From Gammaproteobacteria bacterium (GTDB lineage Bacteria > Pseudomonadota > Gammaproteobacteria > Arenicellales > UBA868): DNA of 64,000 bases. Made by a program: the position numbers and the translations under genes. A model generated the notes under the pieces. It saw only the letters and a program-made list of their open reading frames with translations, ran no database searches and was not told the origin of the DNA. Positions 50,217 to 58,298 of the stretch are shown in pieces (position 1 is the first letter of the stretch; every line of letters starts with the position of its first letter). Location: positions 91,968 through 155,967 of the forward strand of contig JAKUQR010000005.1 of the NCBI GenBank assembly GCA_022450155.1, written 5' to 3'.

Positions 50217-50599
50217 CTAGCTTCTGGAGTCTGTACCTCGACGATTGGTTACACATTGCGGTCTTTAATTTTACGGTTGACGGGGCAGGCAGCCAACAGA
50301 TCATGGGGTATCGTGAGTCGAGTTACTTGCCATGGGCGGAGAAAATGGTGGTGGTGCTGGAAGACGAAGAGGAGCACTATGAAAATGGTGTAGAGAATCT
50401 ACGCGAATTCTCCGTGGTACCCGAACAGCTTGCGAAGTTCCAACGGGTCTATAACAACATGCTGCCAGTCGCACTCAAGCGTGCTTTTGGTCGACCTGAC
50501 GGTCCAGACCACGAGTTCTGTTTGCGTACCGGTTTGAAAAGACACTCAACCGAAGACGTAATTAATCGATACTTGACCGAGATGCGTAGGTATTTGTAG
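50213..50599 (+). pseudogene. truncated PaaA/PaaC-like ferritin-fold (ring-hydroxylating epoxidase) fragment
   Basis: The open frame runs from an ATG at 50078 to 50599 (173 codons). However, the first ~45 codons are antisense to the EEP remnant and its 3' flank and have no protein character. From about 50213 the translation looks like the C-terminal half of phenylacetyl-CoA epoxidase-type proteins: LYLDDWLHIAVFNFTVDGAG, then SYLPWAEKM and the di-iron motif LEDEEEHYENG, then FGRPDGPD. Intact relatives are ~250-310 residues, so the N-terminal half with the first iron-ligand pair is missing. Likely non-functional. Confidence 0.6.
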
Positions 50600-50706
50600 C
50601 CAGTGGGCCTGAAATTTCCGCCACTTGAACGTTTCGCTGTGGAAAACGTAGAGTTACTCTTTTCGACGCGAAAGATATTGGCATCATTGCAGTAGCGGAT
50701 TTTTCG

Positions 50707-51378
50707 TTAGTTGGATCCGCTGCAAATGTCCAGGGGAACAGACAGATAGATGCCGAATTCCTGTCCGACATCGCAGCTCACGCGCGCGTGGACGCGGCCC
50801 TGCCGGTCGAGAAAACGCTGCCGATCATGAACCGGGAAGATGCCCTCGTGCCAGATGCCGGGATGAATGTACAATCCTTTGGAACCATCACACCAAAAGG
50901 CGACGACCTTCTCTGGCGCCAGATCATCGCCGGGTAGAGCTGCCGGCATGACAAAGGGCTGATTGTCGAGCGGGTGGAACATCTGCCCACCGTCAGGGTG
51001 ATAATTCATGTGCCACAGCAATACTTTTTCACGGGGGCAGGTCGGTGCGTCACTCGAGGCTTTTTGAGGATCGGTAGACCATCCCAAAACATAGTCGCCG
51101 TTTACCGCTTCATTCGAGCCGTAAAGAACATCGCCCCGCCATTCTCCGTGAAAGATCCCTTCCACGAAGCCGGCTTCAGCTCCGGTTCCTTCATCCACCG
51201 GCCGCCAGCCTTGTGCGGGCCAGCGGGCAATCTCAATTTCAAAACTTTGCGGATCATCAACCAGGCAACCATAGCCCTTTAATGAATCTTCCGTTGCAAC
51301 AATCAGCGGGACCTCAAAGAGCTCCAGAGAGGGTTTTTCCGAAGCCTCAAATATATAGGTTGGAGCGGACTGCATCAT
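50707..51378 (-). CDS. ureidoglycolate lyase-like cupin protein
   Basis: A 223-residue protein resembling the AllA (ureidoglycolate lyase) family. There is an N-terminal start VPLIVATEDSLKGYGCLVDD, a central HMNYHPDGGQMFHPLDNQPF and the strand KVVAFWCDGSKGLYIHPGIWHEGIFPV (quoted in parts). The WHEG motif corresponds to the AllA WHHP region. No allantoin or purine genes are nearby, so the physiological substrate is uncertain. The ~100-nt gap to the PaaA-like fragment shows nothing. Confidence 0.6.
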   Translation of the reverse strand: MMQSAPTYIFEASEKPSLELFEVPLIVATEDSLKGYGCLVDDPQSFEIEIARWPAQGWRPVDEGTGAEAGFVEGIFHGEWRGDVLYGSNEAVNGDYVLGWSTDPQKASSDAPTCPREKVLLWHMNYHPDGGQMFHPLDNQPFVMPAALPGDDLAPEKVVAFWCDGSKGLYIHPGIWHEGIFPVHDRQRFLDRQGRVHARVSCDVGQEFGIYLSVPLDICSGSN

Positions 51379-51551
51379 TGGATCCCCGGGAAGGCATGTG
51401 AGCTCAACCAGCGCGGATTATACGCCGCGCCGCTGGAAGCCGGTACGCTCATGCCCGAGGAGTACCTACTCAAGTGCTTTCAAGTTGAGGTTTGGGAAGG
51501 TCTTGATCCCTGAAAACAACCATTGGGAATATCAGAAAACATTGGGGAAGT

Positions 51552-51627
51552 TGGCTCCCCAGGCTAGACTCGAACCAGCGACATATGGATTAACCGTCCA
51601 CCGTTCTAACCACCGCTAAAACTAAAA
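51552..51627 (-). pseudogene. decayed tRNA-Asn (GTT)
   Basis: The minus strand reads as a tRNA-Asn from its D-arm to an encoded GCCA end. It has D-stem GTTT/GAAC, anticodon GTT, T-arm GCTGGTTCGAGTCTAGC and 3' acceptor CTGGGGA-G-CCA. Two defects show it is not functional. The 5' acceptor strand (GCGTTTT) cannot pair with CTGGGGA, and the invariant U33 is G (loop CGGTTAA). A 3'-intact, 5'-degenerate tRNA is what an att site left by a tRNA-targeting integrative element looks like. The surrounding 51379-51903 holds no gene I can support. Confidence 0.75.
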
Positions 51628-51685
51628 ACGCCCAACAAGTAAGCATAAACCTAAACTCTGATCCTGTGCTTGTAGGCTGTTTGAG

Positions 51686-51707
51686 GTCGTTTCTCGAAAG
51701 AAATGAC
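51686..51707. repeat. short hairpin near the tRNA-Asn remnant
   Basis: GTCGTTTCT-CGAA-AGAAATGAC forms a 9-bp stem with one G-U pair and a 4-nt loop. No T-run follows, so it is not a standard terminator. It lies between the decayed tRNA and the direct repeats. Confidence 0.4.
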
Positions 51708-51714
51708 ATCTAGA

Positions 51715-51734
51715 TTAGCGACAATTTAGCGACA
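51715..51734. repeat. tandem 9-bp direct repeat with 11-bp period
   Basis: TTAGCGACA occurs twice, separated by AT, so the two copies lie on the same face of the helix. Such pairs near tRNA att sites are typical of integrase arm-type sites. Placed ~90 nt beyond the decayed tRNA-Asn with no integrase gene left, it supports the idea of an old integration scar (inference). Confidence 0.45.
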
Positions 51735-51903
51735 GTACAAAATAACCGGGAATAAGCAGAAGGGTCACCAAACGAGGCGGTAGCACTATTTGGTATGATT
51801 TGGGAATCTAATCGAAAGAATTAACTCATATGAAATACAAGAGCAGTCTCCCGATTAAACCTACCGAGTGAAACGATTGGTGCCAAATTCAGAAGAACGA
51901 TCG

Positions 51904-52500
51904 ATGCCCAACGAAAATACCCAAGAATTGACGTCCCGTAACATCGTGGCGTTCATCGCAGACATTATCGAGAGACGTGGTGGAGAAGCCTATCTGGGTG
52001 AACCGGTCACCACGGCCGAACACATGCTGCAGGGGGCAACATTGGCCGAGCAGGGCGATCAACCCGACGAAATTATTGCCGGTGCGCTACTGCACGACAT
52101 TGGTCATTTCACGAGCGAGTTCGGCACCTTTAGTATGGATGACACAGAAGATCGCTATCACGAGGCAGCGGGCGCACGGGTTCTGGAACCGTTTTTCCCA
52201 GCAACAATCGTTGATTGTGTTCGTCACCATGTCGCCGCCAAACGCTACCTGTGCGCGACCAGGCCAAAGTACATTGATCGGTTGTCACCGGCGTCCGTCC
52301 ACTCCTTAAATCTGCAGGGCGGCCCAATGAGCAACGATGAAGTCGAAGCATTCGAGAAAAATCCGAATCTCAAACAGATCATACAGGTTCGCCACCTGGA
52401 TGACTCAGGTAAACGCGAGGATGGAGAAACGTACCCTTTCTCGCATTTCGTTCCACTCCTACAGCGGCTCGTTGATCAACACTTGGGCAACAAGGCCTGA
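51904..52500 (+). CDS. HD-domain mixed-valence di-iron oxygenase, PhnZ/TmpB-like
   Basis: An HD-superfamily protein resembling the phosphonate-degradation oxygenases that split the C-P bond of an alpha-hydroxyphosphonate with O2. In the longer frame from 51868 (12 extra residues) the ligands appear as H52, H76-D77 (LLHDIGH), H80, H98 and H120-H121. The Tyr and Glu of AYLGE (Y42, E45) match the substrate-gating Y24/E27 pair of PhnZ in spacing. HHVAAKRYLCA and LNLQGGPMSNDEVEAFE are typical of this group. I start at ATG 51904 (198 residues). The oxygenase gene 34 nt downstream would supply the hydroxylated substrate. Confidence 0.82.
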   Translation: MPNENTQELTSRNIVAFIADIIERRGGEAYLGEPVTTAEHMLQGATLAEQGDQPDEIIAGALLHDIGHFTSEFGTFSMDDTEDRYHEAAGARVLEPFFPATIVDCVRHHVAAKRYLCATRPKYIDRLSPASVHSLNLQGGPMSNDEVEAFEKNPNLKQIIQVRHLDDSGKREDGETYPFSHFVPLLQRLVDQHLGNKA

Positions 52501-52534
52501 GAATTTCGACACCGCGGCCCGGCAGAGGTAGCCC

Positions 52535-53374
52535 ATGGATCCCGTTAGCCTGAGTGATTCTTATCGTCGTGACGGTTTGATACGAAGTTTCGATGTCCTG
52601 AATGATGACGAAGTTCAATCAATCAAACTGAGACTACAGACGTTCATTTCCGAAAACCAACATAACCCGAACTTCCCTGACTGGGTGTATTCGAAATCCT
52701 ACCTTGCCTTACGATGGGTTGCCGATCTGGCGTTCCACCCCGTTATCCTCGATCACGTTGTGGCCCTAATCGGTGGTGACATTCTACTTTGGGATTCATT
52801 CATCCCCACAAAGGCGCCGCAATCTAAAGGATACTTCGGCTGGCATCAGGATGCGACCTACTGGCCCCTGGAACCTGCAGGCGAAATGGTAGCGGTATGG
52901 TTGGCGGTCAGCGATGTGAGCCTGGAAAACGGTGGAATGAGGGCTATTCCAGGTAGCCATACGCGAGGTCAACTCCCGCACAACGCAACGGGTGATACCT
53001 CGTCCATGCTCCGCCGCGGACAGCGCATTGACGGTGCAATTGATGATCAAAGTGCGATTGAAATTTCGCTCCGTGCAGGGCAGGCAAGCATTCATCATCC
53101 GTTGACCATTCATGGGTCCGGGGACAACACCTCCAGCCAGTGGCGATATGGCATCGGGTTCAACTACGTTTCAGCCAACACCAAGGTCAAAAATGGTCAT
53201 TTTGAATCGGGGCTTCTTGTACGAGGCCGTCCTCCTACGAATGGGCTCCGATTGGAGACAATGCCCGACGACGACCTGAGCCATACCGCGCTGGCGGCAT
53301 ATGGAGACGCTCTTTCGAGTTCTAGCAAACGCTATGCGGATACTCAGCATCAAGTCGGCAGTACTCATAGATAA
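52535..53374 (+). CDS. phytanoyl-CoA dioxygenase-family 2-oxoglutarate oxygenase, PhnY/TmpA-like
   Basis: A 279-residue PhyH-type Fe(II)/2OG oxygenase. The facial triad is H104 and D106 (WHQDATYW) and H193 (TIHGSGDN), and R204 (WRYGIGFNY) would bind 2-oxoglutarate. It follows the HD oxygenase by 34 nt. In phosphonate users, PhnY (for 2-aminoethylphosphonate) or TmpA (for the trimethylammonio analogue) is encoded next to its HD partner and adds the alpha-hydroxyl. PhyH proteins are diverse, so the assignment rests mainly on the pairing. Confidence 0.8.
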   Translation: MDPVSLSDSYRRDGLIRSFDVLNDDEVQSIKLRLQTFISENQHNPNFPDWVYSKSYLALRWVADLAFHPVILDHVVALIGGDILLWDSFIPTKAPQSKGYFGWHQDATYWPLEPAGEMVAVWLAVSDVSLENGGMRAIPGSHTRGQLPHNATGDTSSMLRRGQRIDGAIDDQSAIEISLRAGQASIHHPLTIHGSGDNTSSQWRYGIGFNYVSANTKVKNGHFESGLLVRGRPPTNGLRLETMPDDDLSHTALAAYGDALSSSSKRYADTQHQVGSTHR

Positions 53375-53521
53375 AATACTCGAAGGTTCCCTAACCGCCG
53401 ATTAGCACCTCGAAAATCAGAAATCTGTTGGAGGATTTACCGCTCCTTACTGACGGTGACAATCTGTCTGGGGTTGCTTTTCCAATACAGTCAACCCAAT
53501 AAAAGTGTGGATCAATTTGTT

Positions 53522-53592
53522 GCGGACCTGGCGGATTAGCCACACCTTGTTGCTGTTCGTCATTATAGATTCTAAATAGTCATACACCAGTG
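53522..53592. repeat. dispersed imperfect repeat, copy B
   Basis: The partner of the repeat at 49926-49997, with the common core GGCGGATTAGCCACACCT and the later CATACACCA. It occupies the 340-nt gap between the PhyH gene and the EEP-family gene. The same gap also holds a possible hairpin GTCCCCT/AGGGGAC at 53636-53657 without a T-run on the relevant side. Nothing else is recognised between 53375 and 53714. Confidence 0.75.
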
Positions 53593-53714
53593 CTCGGATT
53601 CAGTTCAAACTAAAAACGATGCCTGATTGCGTTTAGTCCCCTCGTTACAAAGGGGACAACAACACCAATCCCAGTAAGACTACTCGCTGTAACAATTTTT
53701 TTTCAGGCTTTGGT

Positions 53715-54575
53715 TCAATCAAAGTCGTATATCACAGCAACTGCACGATGATCTGACGGAAACGGCGATACAACCAAATCGGCGTCGCGGCAGCTTTCGC
53801 CAATGATCGAGGCGCTAATCGGGTCAAGACCCGGCCCAGCATGGTAAACGAAGTCGATCCGATCATGTACCTCATCTTCTGCACGCTCACTGCCGCCAAC
53901 ACCCAGACCGGGAACGCTCGTCCACGTATACCCAGGATGGCGACAAACATCGGGAAACACCACTCTGTATGCATCCTCCATACCGCTATCAGCCACCCGC
54001 TTGGAGCACGGCCACGCCATCTCTAGCCCAAAGTGATGACCCTCACGTGCAGATGCCAGCGTCCAGTCCAAGTGTGACGGCTCGTTGAAGTCCCCGCACA
54101 GCAGCACCCTTTCTCCTGCCTCTATCAACGGCTGAATCTCTAACAACGCTGCGAGCAACTCCTGCTCTCGCGTCTCCCTGGCTTCGTCGAGGACCTCCTC
54201 CTTTCGGGTATAGCGTTTATCTCGGACTCGGTAAGGCTGATAAGGGGTCGACGTTAAGTGCAGACCAAACACGCAAACCGACCGCTGCGCATCAAGTTCC
54301 AATCGCACGCCATCAGCAAACGTCTCTAGAATTGGATAACGGCTCAGAACAGCAACACTCTCCCAGTAAGGTGGGGCAGCGACGATGTGACATGCGTATC
54401 CCAACAAGTCAGCAAGTGGCTCTGCGTTTCCCCATTGTTCGCACACCACCACGACATCGGCCTGAGCCAAACGAATGACGGCAGCTGTCTGTTCAAGCGG
54501 TTGACCCAGGTGAGTACCGCCGTACAGTATATTGAAACTCATCAAACAAAATTGATCACCAGGTTTTTCTAACAT
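53715..54575 (-). CDS. endonuclease/exonuclease/phosphatase superfamily protein
   Basis: A 286-residue EEP-fold metal-dependent hydrolase (the DNase I / sphingomyelinase / inositol phosphatase fold). Motifs are CLMSFNILYGG (N-terminal Asn), CEQWG (metal Glu), VFGLHLTS, LLCGDFNEPSHLDWT (catalytic Asp and Asn), RIDFVYH and the terminal SDHRAV with the catalytic His. No signal peptide is obvious. The substrate could be a phosphodiester lipid or nucleic acid and is not determined. Its 3' end and downstream flank are duplicated at 49.9-50.2 kb. It sits between two PhyH-type oxygenase genes, on the opposite strand. Confidence 0.9.
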   Translation of the reverse strand: MLEKPGDQFCLMSFNILYGGTHLGQPLEQTAAVIRLAQADVVVVCEQWGNAEPLADLLGYACHIVAAPPYWESVAVLSRYPILETFADGVRLELDAQRSVCVFGLHLTSTPYQPYRVRDKRYTRKEEVLDEARETREQELLAALLEIQPLIEAGERVLLCGDFNEPSHLDWTLASAREGHHFGLEMAWPCSKRVADSGMEDAYRVVFPDVCRHPGYTWTSVPGLGVGGSERAEDEVHDRIDFVYHAGPGLDPISASIIGESCRDADLVVSPFPSDHRAVAVIYDFD

Positions 54576-54868
54576 AAGTTTGTTCCTTTCATGATGGATC
54601 TTCCAGACTGGTTAGACGAGCCAATGTTAACGCTATCCCATTTTACTCCTACGATTTGGCACCATGAGTCCAACAGGATCAATGGATTTAGGCGACCTCT
54701 TCCGCAAGGTTATCTGACCCACCACACTGAGGCTGAACCGCCCCCCTTCGCGTTCTTTGACAATCAATCGCAATAATTACATATTCCGGTTAAGACAATT
54801 TCGCATCGCGATATGGACCATCGGGCAAGCATCTGCTCAGTCAACACAAGCTTAAGGAGTGTAAAGAC

Positions 54869-55765
54869 ATGGCCCCGGAAGAAGTCTTGAAAAATGAGCC
54901 CCAGTTTGTTTCTCGTGAACAGCAGAAATCCTATTTTGAAAATGGGTATCTGCTGATCGAGAACGCGATAGACAGCCAAACCCTATGCAAACTGCAAGAC
55001 ACCACAGCACGAGTCATAGACGATAGTCGCCAAGTAACCCAATCCGATGCCACGTGGGACCTCGAGCCCGGACATTGCTCGGATAACCCGCGTCTACGGC
55101 GTCTAACAAGCCCAAACGACTATAACGACGACTATTGGGCCTATGCGTCGTCTGAGGCGATTACTGATATTCTCTCGGACCTCATTGGCCCCGACATTAA
55201 GTTTCACCACTCGAAGCTTAATTTTAAGTGGGCCGGTGGTGGTGAAGAAGTCAAATGGCATCAAGACATCAGCTTCTGGCCGCACACCAACTACACCCCG
55301 TGCACAGTGGGCCTTTATCTGGAAGACTGCAATGACGAACAAGGCCCCTTGGGTATCATTGCTGGCAGTCACAAAGGCCCCCTGTTCGATCAGTACAATA
55401 AAGACAACCAATGGATGGGATGCTTGTCCGACGAAGACCTCATGCGACTCGATATGTCGCGTGAAACCTATCTTCCCGGTCCTGCCGGGTCGATCACTAT
55501 ACATAACTGTCGAACGGTGCATGGCTCGAATATCAACCACACAGACAGACCAAGACCCTTGCTGCTGAATGCTTATGCGGCCGCGAATGCAATGACTTAT
55601 ACTTTTAATCCCGCTCGCTCAAAATACGATCAGCAGATTGTCCGAGGTCAGGCTGCACGCTGGGCTCGACACGACCCCGAACCCTGCCTGCTGCCACCAG
55701 ACTGGTCCGGTGGCTACACATCTATCTTTACACTACAGCAACAGGATAAAAGCCATACGATGTAG
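54869..55765 (+). CDS. phytanoyl-CoA dioxygenase-family 2-oxoglutarate oxygenase
   Basis: A 298-residue PhyH protein, not closely similar to the one at 52535. Iron ligands are H131 and D133 (VKWHQDISFW) and H218 (RTVHGSNIN), followed by an Arg-rich 2OG region (DRPRPLLLNAY). The N-terminal SYFENGYLLIENAI is typical. A clear TAAGGAG lies 9 nt before the ATG. The 293-nt gap upstream (54576-54868) shows no gene; a 61-codon frame there lacks support. Substrate unknown. Confidence 0.87.
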   Translation: MAPEEVLKNEPQFVSREQQKSYFENGYLLIENAIDSQTLCKLQDTTARVIDDSRQVTQSDATWDLEPGHCSDNPRLRRLTSPNDYNDDYWAYASSEAITDILSDLIGPDIKFHHSKLNFKWAGGGEEVKWHQDISFWPHTNYTPCTVGLYLEDCNDEQGPLGIIAGSHKGPLFDQYNKDNQWMGCLSDEDLMRLDMSRETYLPGPAGSITIHNCRTVHGSNINHTDRPRPLLLNAYAAANAMTYTFNPARSKYDQQIVRGQAARWARHDPEPCLLPPDWSGGYTSIFTLQQQDKSHTM

Positions 55766-55810
55766 TTGTACCGATGATGAGTGCCGGGATGTTTCGGATC
55801 GACTAAAACT

Positions 55811-56611
55811 CTACTGACCTGAAAACTCTGGCGCCCGTTTTTCCAAAAACGCTTGCGCAGCTTGCTTGTGGTCCTCTGTTTCAAAGGTCCGGATCATGTG
55901 GATAGCTTCGCAGTCCAGCACATCGCCTAGAGAGCCTTTAAGCGCCGCATTGAGGTTCTTTTTCATATAACCCACGGCAAGAGTTGGCAACGCTGCCAGT
56001 TCTGCTGCGTAGCTGTTCGCTTCCTGCTCCAGATGATCTGCGGTGGCCACCCGGTTCACAATACCAAGCTCCAGAGCCTCCTGCCCAAGTAAAACCCGCC
56101 CTGTGAAATAAAGCTCACGGGCTTTTGCAACCCCTACAAGGTACGTTAGAAAATAGCTGCCACCAAAATCTCCCGACAGCCCGACCTTTGAAAATGCTGT
56201 TGTTAGCTTTGCATCTTTCGCGGCGATGCGAAGATCACAGGCCAGGGCCAACGACAACCCCGCACCTGCCGCCGGACCCGGTATAACCGCGAGCGTGGGC
56301 TTTGGCATTTCATGCAGTAAGCGGCTGACTTCCATTCGACTCCGCAGGTCATGAACCCTGTCCTCGAAAGCTACTGTCTTTTGGCCGCCAGACGAAACTG
56401 CGGCAAACCGTTTGACGTCACCACCCGCGCAAAAAGCGCGACCTGCGCCCGTCAATACCACAACGCGGACGGCAGGATCTGCGGCAAAACGGGGCAAGGC
56501 CTCTCTCAGCCCCGCCATCATTTCGGGTGTCAGTGCGTTTCGAGATTCCGGCCTATTCATTGTCAGGGTCGCGATACCCCTGTTCTGCATCTCTTGCAGT
56601 TCCTCGGTCAT
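55811..56611 (-). CDS. enoyl-CoA hydratase/isomerase (crotonase) family protein
   Basis: A 266-residue crotonase-fold protein. The oxyanion-hole loops are GAGRAFCAGGDVKRF and IPGPAAGAGLSLALACDLRIA. The residue usually serving as the first catalytic Glu falls in FSKVGLSGDFGGSYFLTYLVG, where an Asp (D of SGDFGG) occupies the second acid position. This resembles the 2-(1,2-epoxy-1,2-dihydrophenyl)acetyl-CoA isomerase-like (PaaG) group, so ordinary hydratase activity is not certain. Convergent with the PhyH gene; divergent from the VOC gene. Confidence 0.87.
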   Translation of the reverse strand: MTEELQEMQNRGIATLTMNRPESRNALTPEMMAGLREALPRFAADPAVRVVVLTGAGRAFCAGGDVKRFAAVSSGGQKTVAFEDRVHDLRSRMEVSRLLHEMPKPTLAVIPGPAAGAGLSLALACDLRIAAKDAKLTTAFSKVGLSGDFGGSYFLTYLVGVAKARELYFTGRVLLGQEALELGIVNRVATADHLEQEANSYAAELAALPTLAVGYMKKNLNAALKGSLGDVLDCEAIHMIRTFETEDHKQAAQAFLEKRAPEFSGQ

Positions 56612-56751
56612 TGGTATGCTCCGAATAGATTATTCTGATGTCTAAATTACTCGTCTTTCTAACCTAATTGTACCCAGAATTTGCCTATCAGCTGCCGCCG
56701 TCTGGTTACCTGAACGTGGCATACTATGTGGCCACTTTTGCGGAGTCTTTC

Positions 56752-57072
56752 ATGAAGCGTTTTCATATAGCCCTTGCGGTGGGTGACCTCGACAGTTCGA
56801 TAGCGGATTACTCCACACACCTCGGACCAACCCCGACGGTCGTTGTGTCTAAAAAATATGCGATGTGGCGCACCGATACCCTCAATTTTTCAATCAATCA
56901 GATTCCCGGCCGGGCCGGCCAGCTCCGTCATGTCGGTTTTGAAGATGAAACCGTACAGGGGTTTTCCAGTGATTACGACGCCAATGGCCTGGAGTGGGAA
57001 CTCTTTTCACCACAACCACAGAATCAGAAAATCATTGAAATGTACGGTGAACCCGCGCAAGAACACTGCTGA
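56752..57072 (+). CDS. small VOC-family protein
   Basis: A ~106-residue vicinal-oxygen-chelate domain starting MKRFHIALAVGDLDSSIADY, with the strands YAMWRTDTLNFSINQ and LRHVGFEDETV, and a final LEWELFS in which the Glu is a usual metal ligand. I start at ATG 56752; the longer frame from 56668 adds a tail unlike the family. It lies 57 nt upstream of the acyl-CoA dehydrogenase gene and may share its transcript. Substrate unknown. Confidence 0.75.
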   Translation: MKRFHIALAVGDLDSSIADYSTHLGPTPTVVVSKKYAMWRTDTLNFSINQIPGRAGQLRHVGFEDETVQGFSSDYDANGLEWELFSPQPQNQKIIEMYGEPAQEHC

Positions 57073-57129
57073 CACTATCGGGTATTCAACAACGCCCCCG
57101 GACACACTTGAGCGTAAAAGAGAGTTATC

Positions 57130-58284
57130 GTGATAAGAGATCAGAACATCCTCGATCAACTCCTGGAAACAGTCACTCGTTTTGTATCACAAGAGCTTAT
57201 TCCCCATGAGGCTCAAGTCGCCGAACAAAATGAGATTCCAGCTGAACTGGTGGATAAAATGGCTGAGCTCGGTCTTTTTGGACTGTCAATCCCTACAGCC
57301 TATGGCGGTCTTGGACTGACAATGGAAGAAGAGTGTCTCGTCGCACTGGAGCTCGGGCAGACATCGCCGGCCTTCCGCACTGTGGTGGGGACTAATATTG
57401 GCATAGGCAGCCAGGGGCTTATCATGGATGGGCGTCCGGACCAAAAAGATTACTGGCTTCCGCGACTGGCCAGTGGAGAGGTCATCTCCAGTTTCGCGCT
57501 CACTGAGCCCGAGGCAGGCTCGGATGCAGGGTCTATCCGCACCACAGCTGTCCGGGATGGCGATTGCTATCGTCTCAATGGCACTAAAAGATACATCACG
57601 AATGCTGACAAAGCGGGCCTGTTCACTCTCATGGCAAGAACTGATCCTGAGAGCCAGGGCAGCAGAGGCGTGTCGGCATTTCTGATCCCTGCCCAGACGC
57701 CAGGCCTGAGCATCGGCCTACCGGAAAAAAAGATGGGGCAACACGGCACACATGTATGTGATGTCGTGCTGAACGATGCTGAGGTACCTGCATCGGCATT
57801 ACTCGGCACTGAAGAAGGTAAAGGGTTCATCACCGCGATGAAGGTGCTCGAACGGGGCCGCCTGCATATCTCGGCCGTTTGTGTTGGTATAGCAGATAGA
57901 CTGATTGATGAATCAACACACTATGCGGCGAAGCGCAAACAGTTCGGGCAGGCAATAGGTGAATTTCAGCTGGTACAGGGCATGCTTGCCGATATGAAAA
58001 CAGAATGGTATGCCGGTAGATCGATGGTCATCGATGCGGCCCGTAAAAAAGACCTCGGTGAAGCGGTGGCGACAGAAAGCTCCTGTTGCAAATATTTTTG
58101 CTCAGAAATGGTTGGACGTGTTGCGGACCACGCTGTGCAGATATTTGGCGGCGCTGGATATATTGCCGACTACGGGATCGAACGCTTTTATCGCGACGTA
58201 CGTATATTCAGGCTCTACGAGGGCACAAGCCAGATTCAGCAGCTGATTATCGCCCGGAACATGCTGCGCGAGTTAACCGACTGA
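57130..58284 (+). CDS. acyl-CoA dehydrogenase
   Basis: A 384-residue canonical acyl-CoA dehydrogenase with a GTG start. Motifs are LFGLSIPTAYGGLGLTMEEE, SFALTEPEAGSDAGSIRT, GTKRYITNADKAGLF, RKQFGQAIGEFQLVQGMLADM and the C-terminal AVQIFGGAGYIADYGIERFYRDVRI, RLYEGTSQIQQLIIAR (given as separate blocks). The Glu of YEGTSQ is the usual catalytic-base position in short- and medium-chain enzymes. Ends 15 nt from the convergent aminotransferase gene; a short perfect palindrome AGGCCCGGGCCT (58289-58300) spans the junction. Confidence 0.94.
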   Translation: MIRDQNILDQLLETVTRFVSQELIPHEAQVAEQNEIPAELVDKMAELGLFGLSIPTAYGGLGLTMEEECLVALELGQTSPAFRTVVGTNIGIGSQGLIMDGRPDQKDYWLPRLASGEVISSFALTEPEAGSDAGSIRTTAVRDGDCYRLNGTKRYITNADKAGLFTLMARTDPESQGSRGVSAFLIPAQTPGLSIGLPEKKMGQHGTHVCDVVLNDAEVPASALLGTEEGKGFITAMKVLERGRLHISAVCVGIADRLIDESTHYAAKRKQFGQAIGEFQLVQGMLADMKTEWYAGRSMVIDAARKKDLGEAVATESSCCKYFCSEMVGRVADHAVQIFGGAGYIADYGIERFYRDVRIFRLYEGTSQIQQLIIARNMLRELTD

Positions 58285-58298
58285 CACCAGGCCCGGGC

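Noticed and set aside
51398..51619. 73-codon plus-strand frame ending GLTVHRSNHR
   Set aside because: It is an antisense reading across the decayed tRNA-Asn; this type of translation is a common tRNA artefact.
53636..53657. GTCCCCT/AGGGGAC hairpin downstream of the EEP gene as a terminator
   Set aside because: The T-rich tract is on the wrong side for the minus-strand gene, so intrinsic termination is not supported.
54591..54776. 61-codon frame upstream of the second PhyH gene
   Set aside because: No ribosome site, no recognisable domain and an unremarkable composition.
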